From Aeromicrobium phoceense (GTDB taxonomy: Bacteria; Actinomycetota; Actinomycetes; Propionibacteriales; Nocardioidaceae), in assembly GCF_013868155.1 (NCBI RefSeq), contig NZ_JACEOG010000002.1:62001-126000 (forward strand): a stretch of 64,000 nt of DNA. Direction: 5' to 3'. Numbering within the stretch: position 1 is the stretch's first letter; every line of letters starts with the position of its first letter. Shown here piece after piece: positions 56,320 through 64,000 of this stretch. The translations under genes were made by a program, and so were the position numbers. A model generated the notes under the pieces. It saw nothing but the letters and a program-made list of their open reading frames with translations. It did not search any database and was not told where the DNA came from.

Positions 56320-59300
56320 GTGCCCGCCGACAAGGCCGGTGCCCAGCTGGCCGGACTGCTCAAGGACCCGAAGGGCCTGGACTTCACGGTGGGGTTCATC
56401 GACGGCGTGATCCGCCCGGAGGACCCGAGGATCGCGGCGCGGAACTTCGCCGCCCTGGCCTCCGACGTGCCGGCGTTCCTGCCATGGCACCTCCGCAACG
56501 CCGTGCGCCTCGGCGCGTTGGCCGGCCGTGTCGTGCCACGCCTCGTGATCCCGATCGTGCGCCGTGCACTGCGGTCGCTCGTGGGACACCTCATCGTCGA
56601 CGCGACCGACGCGAGGCTGGGCCGCAGTATCGCCAAGATCCGCCGCGACGGCGTGCGGCTGAACATCAACCTGCTGGGCGAGGCCGTGCTGGGCGAGCGG
56701 GAGGCGGCCCGCCGCCTGCAGGGCACGCACGAGCTACTGGCCCAGCCGGACGTGGACTACGTGTCGATCAAGGTGTCCTCGACCGTGCCACCGCACTCGC
56801 CGTGGGCCTTCGACGAGGCGGTCGATCACGTCGCCGAGAACCTGCTCCCGCTGTACCGCGAGGCCGCCGCGGCCTCGTCGCCGAAGTTCATCAACCTCGA
56901 CATGGAGGAGTACCACGACCTCGACCTGACGATCGCGGTCTTCACCCGGATCCTGGACACCCCCGGCCTGGAGGACCTCGAGGCCGGCATCGTGCTGCAG
57001 GCCTACCTGCCCGACTCGGTGCGCGCGATGATCCACCTGCAGGAGTGGTCGGCCGCACGCCGGGCACGCGGCGGCGCCGGCATCAAGGTGCGCGTCGTGA
57101 AGGGGGCCAACCTGCCCATGGAGCGCGTGGATGCGGCGATCCACGGCTGGCCGCTCGCGACGTGGTCGACGAAGCAGGAGTCGGACACCAACTACAAGCG
57201 CGTCCTCGACTACGCGATGCACCCCGAGCGGATCGCCAACGTGCGCATCGGCGTGGCCGGCCACAACCTGTTCGACCTCGCCCACGCCTGGCTGCTGGCG
57301 GGGGAGCGGGGCGTGCGTGACGGCGTCGAGATCGAGATGCTGCTGGGCATGGCGCAGAGCCAGGCCGAGGTCGTGCGCCGGGACGTGGGCGGGCTGCTGC
57401 TCTACACGCCGGTCGTGCACCCGAAGGACTTCGACGTCGCGATCGCCTACCTGATCCGCCGCCTCGAGGAGGGCGCGAGCCACGACAACTTCATGTCGGC
57501 CGTGTTCGAGCTCAACGACGACAGTGAGTTGTTCGAGCGCGAGAAGAACCGCTTCCTGGCCTCGCTGGTCGCGCTGGACGACTCGGTCCCCGAGCCGAAC
57601 CGCACGCAGGACCGCTCGGCTCCCGTGGCCGAGGTGGAGCCGGGCGCGCCGTTCGGGAACACGCCCGACACCGATCCGTCTCTGCCGGCCAACCGGCTGT
57701 GGGGCCGGGAGATCCTCACGAGGGTGCCGGGCTCGAGGCTCGGGGAGGACCTCGTCGCGGAGCACACGCTGACCGATGTCGACGCGCTCGAGTCGGTCAT
57801 CGCGTCGGCCGTCGCCGAGGGGGAGGCGTGGGGCCACCGTCCCGCGGCCGAGCGCGCCGAGATCCTCGAGCGCGCCGCACTGCGCCTCGAGCAGCGCCGT
57901 GCCGACCTGCTGGAGGTCATGGCGTCCGAGGCGGGCAAGACGCTCGACCAGGGCGATCCCGAGGTGTCCGAGGCGATCGACTTCGCGCGCTACTACGCGC
58001 ACCTGGCCCGGGGCCTGGACTCGGTCGACGGCGCCACGTTCGTGCCGTCGCGGCTGACCGTGGTGACGCCGCCGTGGAACTTCCCGGTGGCGATCCCGGC
58101 GGGCTCCACGCTGGCGGCGCTGGCCGCCGGCTCAGCCGTGGTCATCAAGCCGGCGCCGCAGGCCGCGCGCTGCGGCTCGGTCATGGTCGAGGCCCTGTGG
58201 GAGGCCGGCGTGCCGCGTGAGGTGCTGCGGCTCGTGCACGTGGAGGAGTCCGACCTGGGCCAGCGGCTCGTGTCGGACCCGCGTGTCGACCGGCTCATCC
58301 TGACCGGCGCCTACGAGACGGCCGAGCTGTTCCGCAGCTTCCGTCCCGATCTGCCGCTGTTGGCCGAGACGAGCGGCAAGAACGCCATCGTCGTCACGCC
58401 GTCGGCCGACTTCGACCTCGCCGCCAAGGACATCGCGGCCTCGGGCTTCGGCCACGCGGGGCAGAAGTGCTCGGCGTCGTCGCTGGTGATCCTCGTCGGC
58501 TCGGTCGCGACGTCGAAGCGGTTCCGTGAGCAGCTGGTCGACGCGGTGACGTCGCTGACCGTGGGCTGGCCGTCCGACCCGGAGACGCAGATGGGTCCGC
58601 TGATCGAGCCGGCGAGCGGCAAACTGCTGCGCGGGCTGACCACTCTCGACGCGGGGGAGTCGTGGCTGGTGGAGCCGCGTCAGCTCGACGAGGTCGGGCA
58701 GCTCTGGTCGCCCGGCATCCGCACCGGCGTGAAGCGCGGCTCGACGACGCACCTCACCGAGTACTTCGGGCCGGTCATGGGGATCATGACCGCCGAGACG
58801 CTGGAGGAGGCGCTCTCGATCCAGAACCAGGTCGACTACGGCCTCACCGCCGGTCTCCATGCGCTCGACCCCGAGGAGATCGCGGTCTGGCTCGACGGCG
58901 TGCAGGCGGGCAACCTCTACGTGAATCGCGGCACCACCGGCGCGATCGTGCGGCGCCAGCCGTTCGGTGGCTGGAAGAAGTCGGCGATCGGCGCGGGCAC
59001 GAAGGCGGGCGGACCTCACTACCTCTTCGGGCTGGGGGAGTGGACGCCTGCGCGGTCGTCGGCCGACGCCGCCCCCGAGCCTCGGGCCGAGCGACTGCTG
59101 CGGGCGGCGCGCGAGGCGCACCTCCCGGCGGACGACCTGGCCTTCCTGGAGCGAGGCTTCGGCAGCGACGCGGTGGCGTGGCGCGAGGAGTTCGGCGTCG
59201 CCCGCGACATCTCGGACCTCTCCGTCGAGCGGAACGTCCTGCGGTACGTCCCGACGCGGGTGCATATCCGCTTGGCCGCCGACGCGCGGCTGGCCGACGC

Positions 59301-59661
59301 GCTGCGCGTGATCGGTGCCGGCCTGACATCCGGGGCACCGCTGCAGGTGTCGTCGGCGATCGACGTGCCCGAGGCAGTTTGGACCGCGCTGCGTGCGTTC
59401 GGGGTCTCGGTGATGGTCGAGGACGACGCCGCCTGGATCGCCATGGCGTCCCGCCTGACCAACGGCCGGGTCCGCCTGGTCGGCTCCAGCCGCTCCGCCG
59501 TGGCCGAGGCGACCGGCGGCAAGCCGGACCTGGCGATCTACGCGAGCCGCCCCACCGAGGCCGGCCACGTGGAGCTGCTCCCGTTCGTGCACGAGCAGGC
59601 CGTGAGCATCACCGCGCACCGGTTCGGCACGCCGAACTACCTGACCGACGGCCTGATCTGA
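56320..59661 (+). CDS. putA: bifunctional proline dehydrogenase/L-glutamate-gamma-semialdehyde dehydrogenase, 5' end frameshifted
   Basis: The main frame codes 1113 residues: a PRODH barrel (about 20-400; KVSSTVPP, INLDMEEYHDL, RVVKGANLPMER, GVAGHNLFD, MLLGMAQSQAE) and a P5C dehydrogenase (about 455-915; TPPWNFPVAIPAGS, AETSGKN, GHAGQKCSASS with Cys717). It oxidises proline to glutamate. The natural start seems to be GTG 56220, but a 7-bp tandem duplication at 56249-56262 puts it out of frame. GTG 56320, the first usable start in the main frame, lacks a ribosome site and drops about 30 N-terminal residues. Expression may be impaired, or this may be a sequencing artefact. Confidence 0.88.
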   Translation: MPADKAGAQLAGLLKDPKGLDFTVGFIDGVIRPEDPRIAARNFAALASDVPAFLPWHLRNAVRLGALAGRVVPRLVIPIVRRALRSLVGHLIVDATDARLGRSIAKIRRDGVRLNINLLGEAVLGEREAARRLQGTHELLAQPDVDYVSIKVSSTVPPHSPWAFDEAVDHVAENLLPLYREAAAASSPKFINLDMEEYHDLDLTIAVFTRILDTPGLEDLEAGIVLQAYLPDSVRAMIHLQEWSAARRARGGAGIKVRVVKGANLPMERVDAAIHGWPLATWSTKQESDTNYKRVLDYAMHPERIANVRIGVAGHNLFDLAHAWLLAGERGVRDGVEIEMLLGMAQSQAEVVRRDVGGLLLYTPVVHPKDFDVAIAYLIRRLEEGASHDNFMSAVFELNDDSELFEREKNRFLASLVALDDSVPEPNRTQDRSAPVAEVEPGAPFGNTPDTDPSLPANRLWGREILTRVPGSRLGEDLVAEHTLTDVDALESVIASAVAEGEAWGHRPAAERAEILERAALRLEQRRADLLEVMASEAGKTLDQGDPEVSEAIDFARYYAHLARGLDSVDGATFVPSRLTVVTPPWNFPVAIPAGSTLAALAAGSAVVIKPAPQAARCGSVMVEALWEAGVPREVLRLVHVEESDLGQRLVSDPRVDRLILTGAYETAELFRSFRPDLPLLAETSGKNAIVVTPSADFDLAAKDIAASGFGHAGQKCSASSLVILVGSVATSKRFREQLVDAVTSLTVGWPSDPETQMGPLIEPASGKLLRGLTTLDAGESWLVEPRQLDEVGQLWSPGIRTGVKRGSTTHLTEYFGPVMGIMTAETLEEALSIQNQVDYGLTAGLHALDPEEIAVWLDGVQAGNLYVNRGTTGAIVRRQPFGGWKKSAIGAGTKAGGPHYLFGLGEWTPARSSADAAPEPRAERLLRAAREAHLPADDLAFLERGFGSDAVAWREEFGVARDISDLSVERNVLRYVPTRVHIRLAADARLADALRVIGAGLTSGAPLQVSSAIDVPEAVWTALRAFGVSVMVEDDAAWIAMASRLTNGRVRLVGSSRSAVAEATGGKPDLAIYASRPTEAGHVELLPFVHEQAVSITAHRFGTPNYLTDGLI

Positions 59662-59692
59662 CGGGCGTGGTCGTGAACACAGCCACCCCGAT

Positions 59693-59721
59693 TTGGGCTC
59701 GCAGTAACCCTCCGGTAATGT
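59693..59721 (+). promoter_or_regulatory. promoter of tRNA-fMet
   Basis: TTGGGC (59693-59698), 17-bp spacer, TAATGT (59716-59721), 12 bp before the tRNA. Confidence 0.6.
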
Positions 59722-59732
59722 TGTCTGAGCAA

Positions 59733-59809
59733 CGCGGGGTGGAGCAGTTCGGTAGCTCGCTGGGCTCATAACCCAGAGGTCGCAGGTTCAAATCCTGCCC
59801 CCGCTACCA
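59733..59809 (+). tRNA. initiator tRNA-fMet (CAT), CCA encoded
   Basis: The 77-nt gene folds with acceptor CGCGGGG/CCCCGC, a D arm containing GAGC-AGTTCGGTA-GCTC, an anticodon stem with three G-C pairs next to the loop (CTGGGCTCATAACCCAG, anticodon CAT), T arm GCAGG-TTCAAAT-CCTGC, and an encoded CCA. The unpaired first position (C1 opposite U72) and the GGG/CCC anticodon stem identify the initiator. An IS481-family element is inserted exactly after the CCA; its 15-bp target duplication keeps the tRNA intact. Confidence 0.95.
59795..59809 (+). repeat. left target-site duplication (tRNA 3' end)
   Basis: CTGCCCCCGCTACCA, identical to 61108-61122 at the other end of the IS. Confidence 0.9.
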
Positions 59810-59834
59810 TGTGATCTCGCAAGAGATAGGAAAG
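59810..59834 (+). repeat. IS481 left inverted repeat
   Basis: Imperfect match to the reverse complement of 61083-61107: TGTG at the tip and ATAGGAAAG at the inner end are shared. Confidence 0.8.
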
Positions 59835-59866
59835 TTCCGGACCTGCGGAAGCAGGTCCGGAACTTT
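59831..59866. terminator. IS-borne bidirectional terminator after tRNA-fMet
   Basis: A perfect 16-bp stem (59831-59846 with 59851-59866), GGAA loop, flanked by T-rich sequence on the tRNA-distal side. It ends the transposase transcript and now also terminates the tRNA, whose own terminator was displaced to 61127. Confidence 0.85.
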
Positions 59867-61036
59867 TCATTTTTGGGGTTGGTAGTCGCGGTCGGGGTCG
59901 ATGATCAGGTCGCGGAGGAGTTCTCCGGTGGTGGCGTTGATGATCCTGATGTGGAGGTCGTCGATGAGCAGGATGACGTGGGTTCGGGTGTGGGTTCGGC
60001 CGATGCCGATGTGGTGGAGTTTCCCGGCGATGCGCAGGGTGACCGCGCCGCTTTGATCGACGCGGTCGTGGCGGATCCGGTGGTGGGTTTCGTGGTCGCG
60101 GGTGCCGTTCGGGAGGGCTTTGGGCATCGTGGTGAAGACGGTGGCGGGGGTTGCTTGGTGCGGGAGCGAGCGGTGCGGCCGCCGGTGGTTGTAGTGGTCG
60201 ACGAAGGTGTTCAGGAGTGTCTGTAGGTCGCCGATCGTGACTGGTTGGTCTGGTTGGGCGCGGAGCCACTTCTTCATCGTTTGCTGGAATCTCTCGACTT
60301 TGCCTTGGGTGGTGGGCCGGTTGGGGCGGCCGTTCTTCTGGGTGATGTGCAGGCGGCGTAGTTCGTTCTCGAAGGCGTTGCGGCCCCCTTGGCGGCCGAT
60401 GCCGGCAAGGCGGACGGTGAAGACCATGCCGTTGTCGGTGAGGGTTGAGGCTGGGATTCCGGCGGTTTCGTAGGCGTGGCGGAACTCGGCCAGGACGATC
60501 GGAGTGGTGACCCGGGCGTGGGCGGTGACGCGGACGGCGTAGCGGGTGCAGTCGTCGAGCCAGGTCAGGATCTCGACGTCTTGGCCGTCGATCAGCCGGT
60601 AGTGGGTGAAGTCTGATTGCCAGGTCTCGTTCGGCATGGACGACTGGAAGCGGACGTAGGAGGATCGTGGCCGTTTCTTGGGCTCTGGCGTGACGAGGCC
60701 GGCCTTGGCCAGGCGGCGGCTGATGGTGGCCGGCGAGACGGTGATCTGGTGGTGTTGGGTCAGGTGCCAAGCGATGGTGTCGGGGCCGGCGTCGAGTCCG
60801 CGGCCGGACAGTTCTTTGCGCAGGCGCAGGATCAGGTCGACGGTGTGGGCGCCGATCGCGGTCGGTGAGGTCTTGGGTCGACGAGACCTGGGTTCGAACG
60901 CAGCCTCGCCTTCGGCCCGGTAGCGGGCGACGAGCTTGGACACCCAGGACTGCGAGACGCCGTAGGAGCGTGCGACCTCGGCTTGCTTCCTGCCCTCGAG
61001 AACCACGGCGGTGATGACCAGGCGAGCCTTCGACAT
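59867..61036 (-). CDS. IS481-family transposase
   Basis: The 389-residue transposase has two N-terminal helix-turn-helix parts (VARSYGVSQSWVSKLVARY and VSPATISRRLAKAGL) and an rve-type DDE core: Asp in WQSDFTH, Asp in LTDNGMVF, Glu in GKVERFQQT. A C-terminal beta region follows (AVTLRIAGKLHHIGIG). The gene is full length, without frameshift, so the element may be active. It runs toward the tRNA. Confidence 0.94.
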   Translation of the reverse strand: MSKARLVITAVVLEGRKQAEVARSYGVSQSWVSKLVARYRAEGEAAFEPRSRRPKTSPTAIGAHTVDLILRLRKELSGRGLDAGPDTIAWHLTQHHQITVSPATISRRLAKAGLVTPEPKKRPRSSYVRFQSSMPNETWQSDFTHYRLIDGQDVEILTWLDDCTRYAVRVTAHARVTTPIVLAEFRHAYETAGIPASTLTDNGMVFTVRLAGIGRQGGRNAFENELRRLHITQKNGRPNRPTTQGKVERFQQTMKKWLRAQPDQPVTIGDLQTLLNTFVDHYNHRRPHRSLPHQATPATVFTTMPKALPNGTRDHETHHRIRHDRVDQSGAVTLRIAGKLHHIGIGRTHTRTHVILLIDDLHIRIINATTGELLRDLIIDPDRDYQPQK

Positions 61037-61082
61037 CCCCGATCATCGCGGGGTCCGGACTTTCCTATGTCCTGAGAGATCC

Positions 61083-61107
61083 CTTTCCTATGTCCTGAAC
61101 CAGCACA
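61083..61107 (-). repeat. IS481 right inverted repeat
   Basis: Pairs imperfectly with 59810-59834. A second copy of its 16-nt core lies just inside at 61060-61075. Confidence 0.8.
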
Positions 61108-61122
61108 CTGCCCCCGCTACCA
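61108..61122 (+). repeat. right target-site duplication
   Basis: Second copy of CTGCCCCCGCTACCA, followed by the sequence that originally flanked the tRNA. Confidence 0.9.
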
Positions 61123-61126
61123 CGAG

Positions 61127-61160
61127 ATCAGGCCCGGAATCCTCGGATTCCGGGCCTGAT
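61127..61160. terminator. displaced native terminator of tRNA-fMet, shared with icmF
   Basis: A perfect 15-bp stem (61127-61141 with 61146-61160), CTCG loop, then GCGTTTCC. It lies 4 bp after the right target duplication, the normal place after a tRNA, and 17 bp from the icmF stop. Confidence 0.8.
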
Positions 61161-61177
61161 GCGTTTCCTCTGCCGCG

Positions 61178-64000
61178 TCAGACGTTGCGGCGGTACTGGC
61201 CCCCGACCTCGAAGAACGCCTCGGTGACCTGCTGGAGCGAGCAGACGCGGGCGGCGTCCATGAGGACGGCGAACACGTTCTCATGGGTCGCCGCGGCCTC
61301 CTTGAGGCGGGCGAGCGCTGCCTCGGACTCGTCGCGGTGGGCCTGCTGGAAGTCGCGGAGGCGACGCAGCTGGGACTGCTTCTCGTCCTCGGTCGCGCGG
61401 GCGAGCTCGAGCTTCTGCGGGACCTCGTCGCCGTGCGGGTTCTTGAAGGTGTTGACGCCGACGATCGGCAGCGTGCCGTCGTGCTTGCGGTGCTCGTAGA
61501 GCATCGACTCGTCCTGGATTCGGCCGCGCTGGTAGCCGGTCTCCATCGCGCCGAGGACGCCGCCGCGCTCGCTGATCGCCTCGAACTCGCGCAGCACGGC
61601 CTCCTCCACGAGGTCGGTCAGCTCGTCGATGACGAACGAGCCCTGGAGCGGGTTCTCGTTCATGGCCAGGCCCCACTCGCGGTTGATGATCAGCTGGATC
61701 GCGAGCGCGCGGCGCACCGACTCCTCCGACGGGGTGGTCACGGCCTCGTCGAACGCGTTGGTGTGCAGGCTGTTGGCGTTGTCGTAGATCGCGATGAGGG
61801 CCTGCAGCGTGGTGCGGATGTCGTTGAAGTTCATCTCCTGCGCGTGCAGGGAGCGGCCCGACGTCTGGACGTGGTACTTCAGCTTCTGGCCGCGGTCGTT
61901 CGCGCCGTACTTCTCCTTCATCGCGATCGCCCAGATCCGGCGCGCGACGCGGCCCATGACCGAGTACTCGGGGTCCATGCCGTTGCTGAAGAAGAACGAC
62001 AGGTTCGGCGCGAAGTCGTCGATGTCCATGCCGCGAGCGAGGTAGGACTCGACGTAGGTGAAGCCGTTGCTCAGGGTGAACGCCAGCTGGCTGATGGGGT
62101 TCGCCCCGGCCTCGGCGATGTGATAGCCCGAGATCGAGACGGAGTAGAAGTTCCGCACGCCCTGGTCGATGAACCACTGCTGGATGTCGCCCATCATCCG
62201 CAGGCTGAACTCGGTGGAGAACAGGCACGTGTTCTGGCCCTGGTCCTCCTTGAGGATGTCGGCCTGCACGGTGCCGCGGACGTTCTGCAGCGCGAACGTG
62301 CGCAGCTCGGCCGCCTCGGCCTCCGACGGGTCGCGACCCTCCCGCTCGCGGAAGACGTCGACCTGCTGGTCGATCGCGGTGTTGAGGAAGAAGGCCAGCA
62401 CGGTCGGCGCCGGTCCGTTGATCGTCATCGAGACGCTGGTGGACGGCGACACGAGGTCGAACCCGTCGTACAGGGTCTTCATGTCGTCGAGCGTGGCCAC
62501 CGAGACGCCGGACGTGCCGACCTTGCCGTAGATGTCGGGGCGCTCGCCGGGGTCGCGGCCGTACAGCGTCACCGAATCGAATGCCGTGGACAGCCGGGTC
62601 GCCGGCTGTCCCTCGCTGAGCAGCTTGAAGCGCTTGTTCGTCCGCAGGGGATCGCCCTCGCCGGCGAACATGCGCGCCGGGTCCTCGTTGTCGCGCTTGA
62701 ACGTGAACACGCCCGCCGTGTAGGGGAAGAAGCCGGGCAGGTTCTCGCGTCGCCAGAAGCGCACGAGATCGCCGTGCGAGCGGTAGCGCGGCAGGCTGAC
62801 GCGGCGCACCTGGTTGCCCGAGAGGGTCTCGCGCGCCAGCGCGAAGCGGAGCTCGCGGTCGCGCACCTTCACGACCTGCTCGTCGCCGGAGTACGACTCG
62901 ACGACCCCGGGCCAGGCGTCGAAGGTGTCCCTCACGTGCGCAGGCAGCTCGTCGACGGCCCGGCGGGCGGCCTGCTGGACCGCCTCGTCGTCGGGCAGCA
63001 TCGCCGCCGCCGTGGCGAGGTGCTGGGCGCGATCGGCCAGGTCGGCGAGCTGCTCGGTCTCCGCGTGGAAGCCGCGCACCGTCTCGGCGATCTCGGCGAG
63101 GTAGCGGATGCGCTGCGGCGGCACGAGGTGGTGCTCGTCGGTCGAGTGCCGCACGTCCACGGCAGGCAGGACGCCCGGCTCGAGTCCCAGTACGTCCCGC
63201 AGCTCCTGGTAGAGCGCGGTCACGCCGTCGTCGTTGAAGTGGGCCGCCGAGGTGCCGAACACCGGCATGTCCGCGGGCTGCTTGCCGAATGCCTCCCGGT
63301 TGCGCACCAGCTGGCGACCCACGTCCCGCAGGGCGTCCTTGGCGCCGCGACGCTCGAACTTGTTGATCGCGACGACGTCGGCGAAGTCGAGCATGTCGAT
63401 CTTCTCCAGCTGGCTGGCCGCACCGAACTCCGGCGTCATCACGTAGAGCGACCGGTCGACGAACGGCAGGATCCCCGCATCGCCCTGGCCGATGCCCGGC
63501 GTCTCGACGATCACGAGGTCGTTCCCGGCCGCCTTGAGCACGGCGATGACGTCGCCGAGGTGCTCGGGGACCTCGTGGCTGCCCCGGGTCGCCAGGGACC
63601 GGAACGACACCGGGCCGCCGAGGGCGTTCATCCGGATGCGGTCGCCCAGCAGCGCGCCCCCGCCCTTGCGCCGGGTCGGATCGATGGCGACCACCGCGAC
63701 GCGCAGCTTGTCGGCGTGGTCGAGGCGCAAGCGGCGGACCAGCTCGTCGGTCAGCGAGCTCTTGCCGGACCCGCCGGTACCCGTGATGCCCAGGACGGGC
63801 GTCGTCGACCGGGCGGCCGCCTCCGCGATCGCCTGCGCCAGGGGAGCCGGCAGCCGGCCCGTCTCGGCCGCGGTCACGGCCCGCGACACCGCGGCGCTGT
63901 CCCCGGCCAGCACGGCATCGGAGTCCGGGACACCCAGCTCGGTCAGGTCGACGTCGCACTCCTCGATGAGCTGGTTGATCATGCCCACCAGTCCGAGGCG
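61178..64000 (-). CDS. icmF: fused isobutyryl-CoA mutase IcmF (partial, 5' end outside window)
   Basis: The frame stays open to the right edge, so the N-terminal B12-binding domain is mostly missing; what remains begins RLGLVGMINQLIEECDVDL. Next is the MeaI-type G-protein chaperone (GTGGSGKSSLTDELV, DPTRRKGGGALLGDRIRM, ETPGIGQGD, NKFERRGAKD), then the mutase substrate barrel (NLPGFFPYTAGVFTFKR, VGTSGVSVATLDDM, SVSMTINGPAP, SISGYHIAEAGAN). This domain order is specific to IcmF. It interconverts isobutyryl- and n-butyryl-CoA (sometimes isovaleryl/pivalyl-CoA) using adenosylcobalamin. Confidence 0.92.
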   Translation of the reverse strand, partial: RLGLVGMINQLIEECDVDLTELGVPDSDAVLAGDSAAVSRAVTAAETGRLPAPLAQAIAEAAARSTTPVLGITGTGGSGKSSLTDELVRRLRLDHADKLRVAVVAIDPTRRKGGGALLGDRIRMNALGGPVSFRSLATRGSHEVPEHLGDVIAVLKAAGNDLVIVETPGIGQGDAGILPFVDRSLYVMTPEFGAASQLEKIDMLDFADVVAINKFERRGAKDALRDVGRQLVRNREAFGKQPADMPVFGTSAAHFNDDGVTALYQELRDVLGLEPGVLPAVDVRHSTDEHHLVPPQRIRYLAEIAETVRGFHAETEQLADLADRAQHLATAAAMLPDDEAVQQAARRAVDELPAHVRDTFDAWPGVVESYSGDEQVVKVRDRELRFALARETLSGNQVRRVSLPRYRSHGDLVRFWRRENLPGFFPYTAGVFTFKRDNEDPARMFAGEGDPLRTNKRFKLLSEGQPATRLSTAFDSVTLYGRDPGERPDIYGKVGTSGVSVATLDDMKTLYDGFDLVSPSTSVSMTINGPAPTVLAFFLNTAIDQQVDVFREREGRDPSEAEAAELRTFALQNVRGTVQADILKEDQGQNTCLFSTEFSLRMMGDIQQWFIDQGVRNFYSVSISGYHIAEAGANPISQLAFTLSNGFTYVESYLARGMDIDDFAPNLSFFFSNGMDPEYSVMGRVARRIWAIAMKEKYGANDRGQKLKYHVQTSGRSLHAQEMNFNDIRTTLQALIAIYDNANSLHTNAFDEAVTTPSEESVRRALAIQLIINREWGLAMNENPLQGSFVIDELTDLVEEAVLREFEAISERGGVLGAMETGYQRGRIQDESMLYEHRKHDGTLPIVGVNTFKNPHGDEVPQKLELARATEDEKQSQLRRLRDFQQAHRDESEAALARLKEAAATHENVFAVLMDAARVCSLQQVTEAFFEVGGQYRRNV

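Larger units (their letters stand above)
59810..61107 (-). mobile_element. IS481-family insertion sequence, 1298 bp
   Basis: The element begins TGTG and ends CACA, has imperfect 25-bp terminal inverted repeats (59810-59834 and 61083-61107, 18 of 25 identical, ending in ATAGGAAAG), one DDE transposase gene, and a 15-bp target duplication. Near the right end the 16-mer CTTTCCTATGTCCTGA occurs twice (61060-61075 and 61083-61098), likely transposase binding sites. The intact frame suggests recent insertion. Confidence 0.92.

Noticed and set aside
56154-56730. Minus-strand genes opposite the start of putA
   Set aside because: These frames have shadow-type composition and would run through the PRODH coding region and the lysR-putA promoter region.
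59795-61122. Genomic island with attL/attR at a tRNA gene
   Set aside because: The 15-bp repeat flanks only a single IS481 element; there is no tyrosine integrase and no cargo. It is better explained as a target-site duplication.

Overview
The window is high-GC, gene-dense DNA from an actinobacterium. Gene content (DUF3117, DUF3107, PPA1309-family, UPF0182, AdnAB, mycoredoxin, an initiator tRNA with encoded CCA) and strong C/G third positions fit the Propionibacteriales, most likely a Nocardioidaceae member such as Aeromicrobium or Nocardioides. That placement is an inference; no rRNA is present to fix it.

Layout. 0-9.3 kb: secreted zinc protease, RNase PH and RdgB, a VOC protein, a MacB-like efflux operon (adaptor, ATPase, permease), DapE and a GDSL lipoprotein. 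9.4-15.2 kb: a conserved actinobacterial block (DUF3117, O-methyltransferase, sigE-type ECF sigma factor, tatB, mrp, DUF1003, MgtE/CBS protein), recognisably the M. tuberculosis Rv1211-Rv1232c neighbourhood but without the anti-sigma factor and HtrA genes. 15.3-26.2 kb: accessory and metabolic genes (DMT exporter, acyl-CoA dehydrogenase, secreted EEP nuclease, double-MaoC hydratase, histidine phosphatase, PHP esterase, two small regulator plus membrane-protein operons with clear palindromic operators, hydrolase and SDR). 26.3-53.4 kb: a second conserved block in the order of M. tuberculosis Rv3213c to Rv3193c (ParA, L,D-transpeptidase, DEAD helicase, MiaE-like protein, DUF3107, TetR, MoeZ, ATL, AdnA, AdnB, NudC, mycoredoxin, UvrD2, ABC1 kinase, cyclodehydratase-like protein, zinc ribbon, YgjP-like peptidase, NUDIX, DUF2342, PDZ-Lon, PPA1309, UPF0182). 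A VapBC module is inserted and whiB7 is missing from its usual place. 53-64 kb: YbaK, PoxB, LysR, PutA, initiator tRNA carrying an IS481-family insertion at its 3' end, and the C-terminal part of IcmF running off the right edge.

How the genes work together. The 32-43 kb stretch is a DNA-repair and redox group (AdnAB resection motor, UvrD2, ATL, NudC, mycoredoxin). The 53-64 kb stretch is carbon catabolism (pyruvate to acetate by PoxB, proline to glutamate by PutA, branched acyl-CoA rearrangement by IcmF).

The most notable signals are: (i) twenty-one genes with a TANNNT hexamer exactly 6 or 7 nt before the start codon, indicating widespread leaderless transcription, three of them with the upstream gene's TAG stop codon forming the first three bases of the hexamer; (ii) twin 28-bp palindromes, 42 bp centre to centre, flanking a -10 element upstream of a winged-helix regulator operon; (iii) a 7-bp tandem duplication that throws the 5' end of putA out of frame; (iv) an IS481 element with a 15-bp target duplication that rebuilds the 3' end of tRNA-fMet; (v) an Asp-to-Ala change at the nuclease site of AdnA; (vi) a cluster of DnaA boxes far from any dnaA gene.
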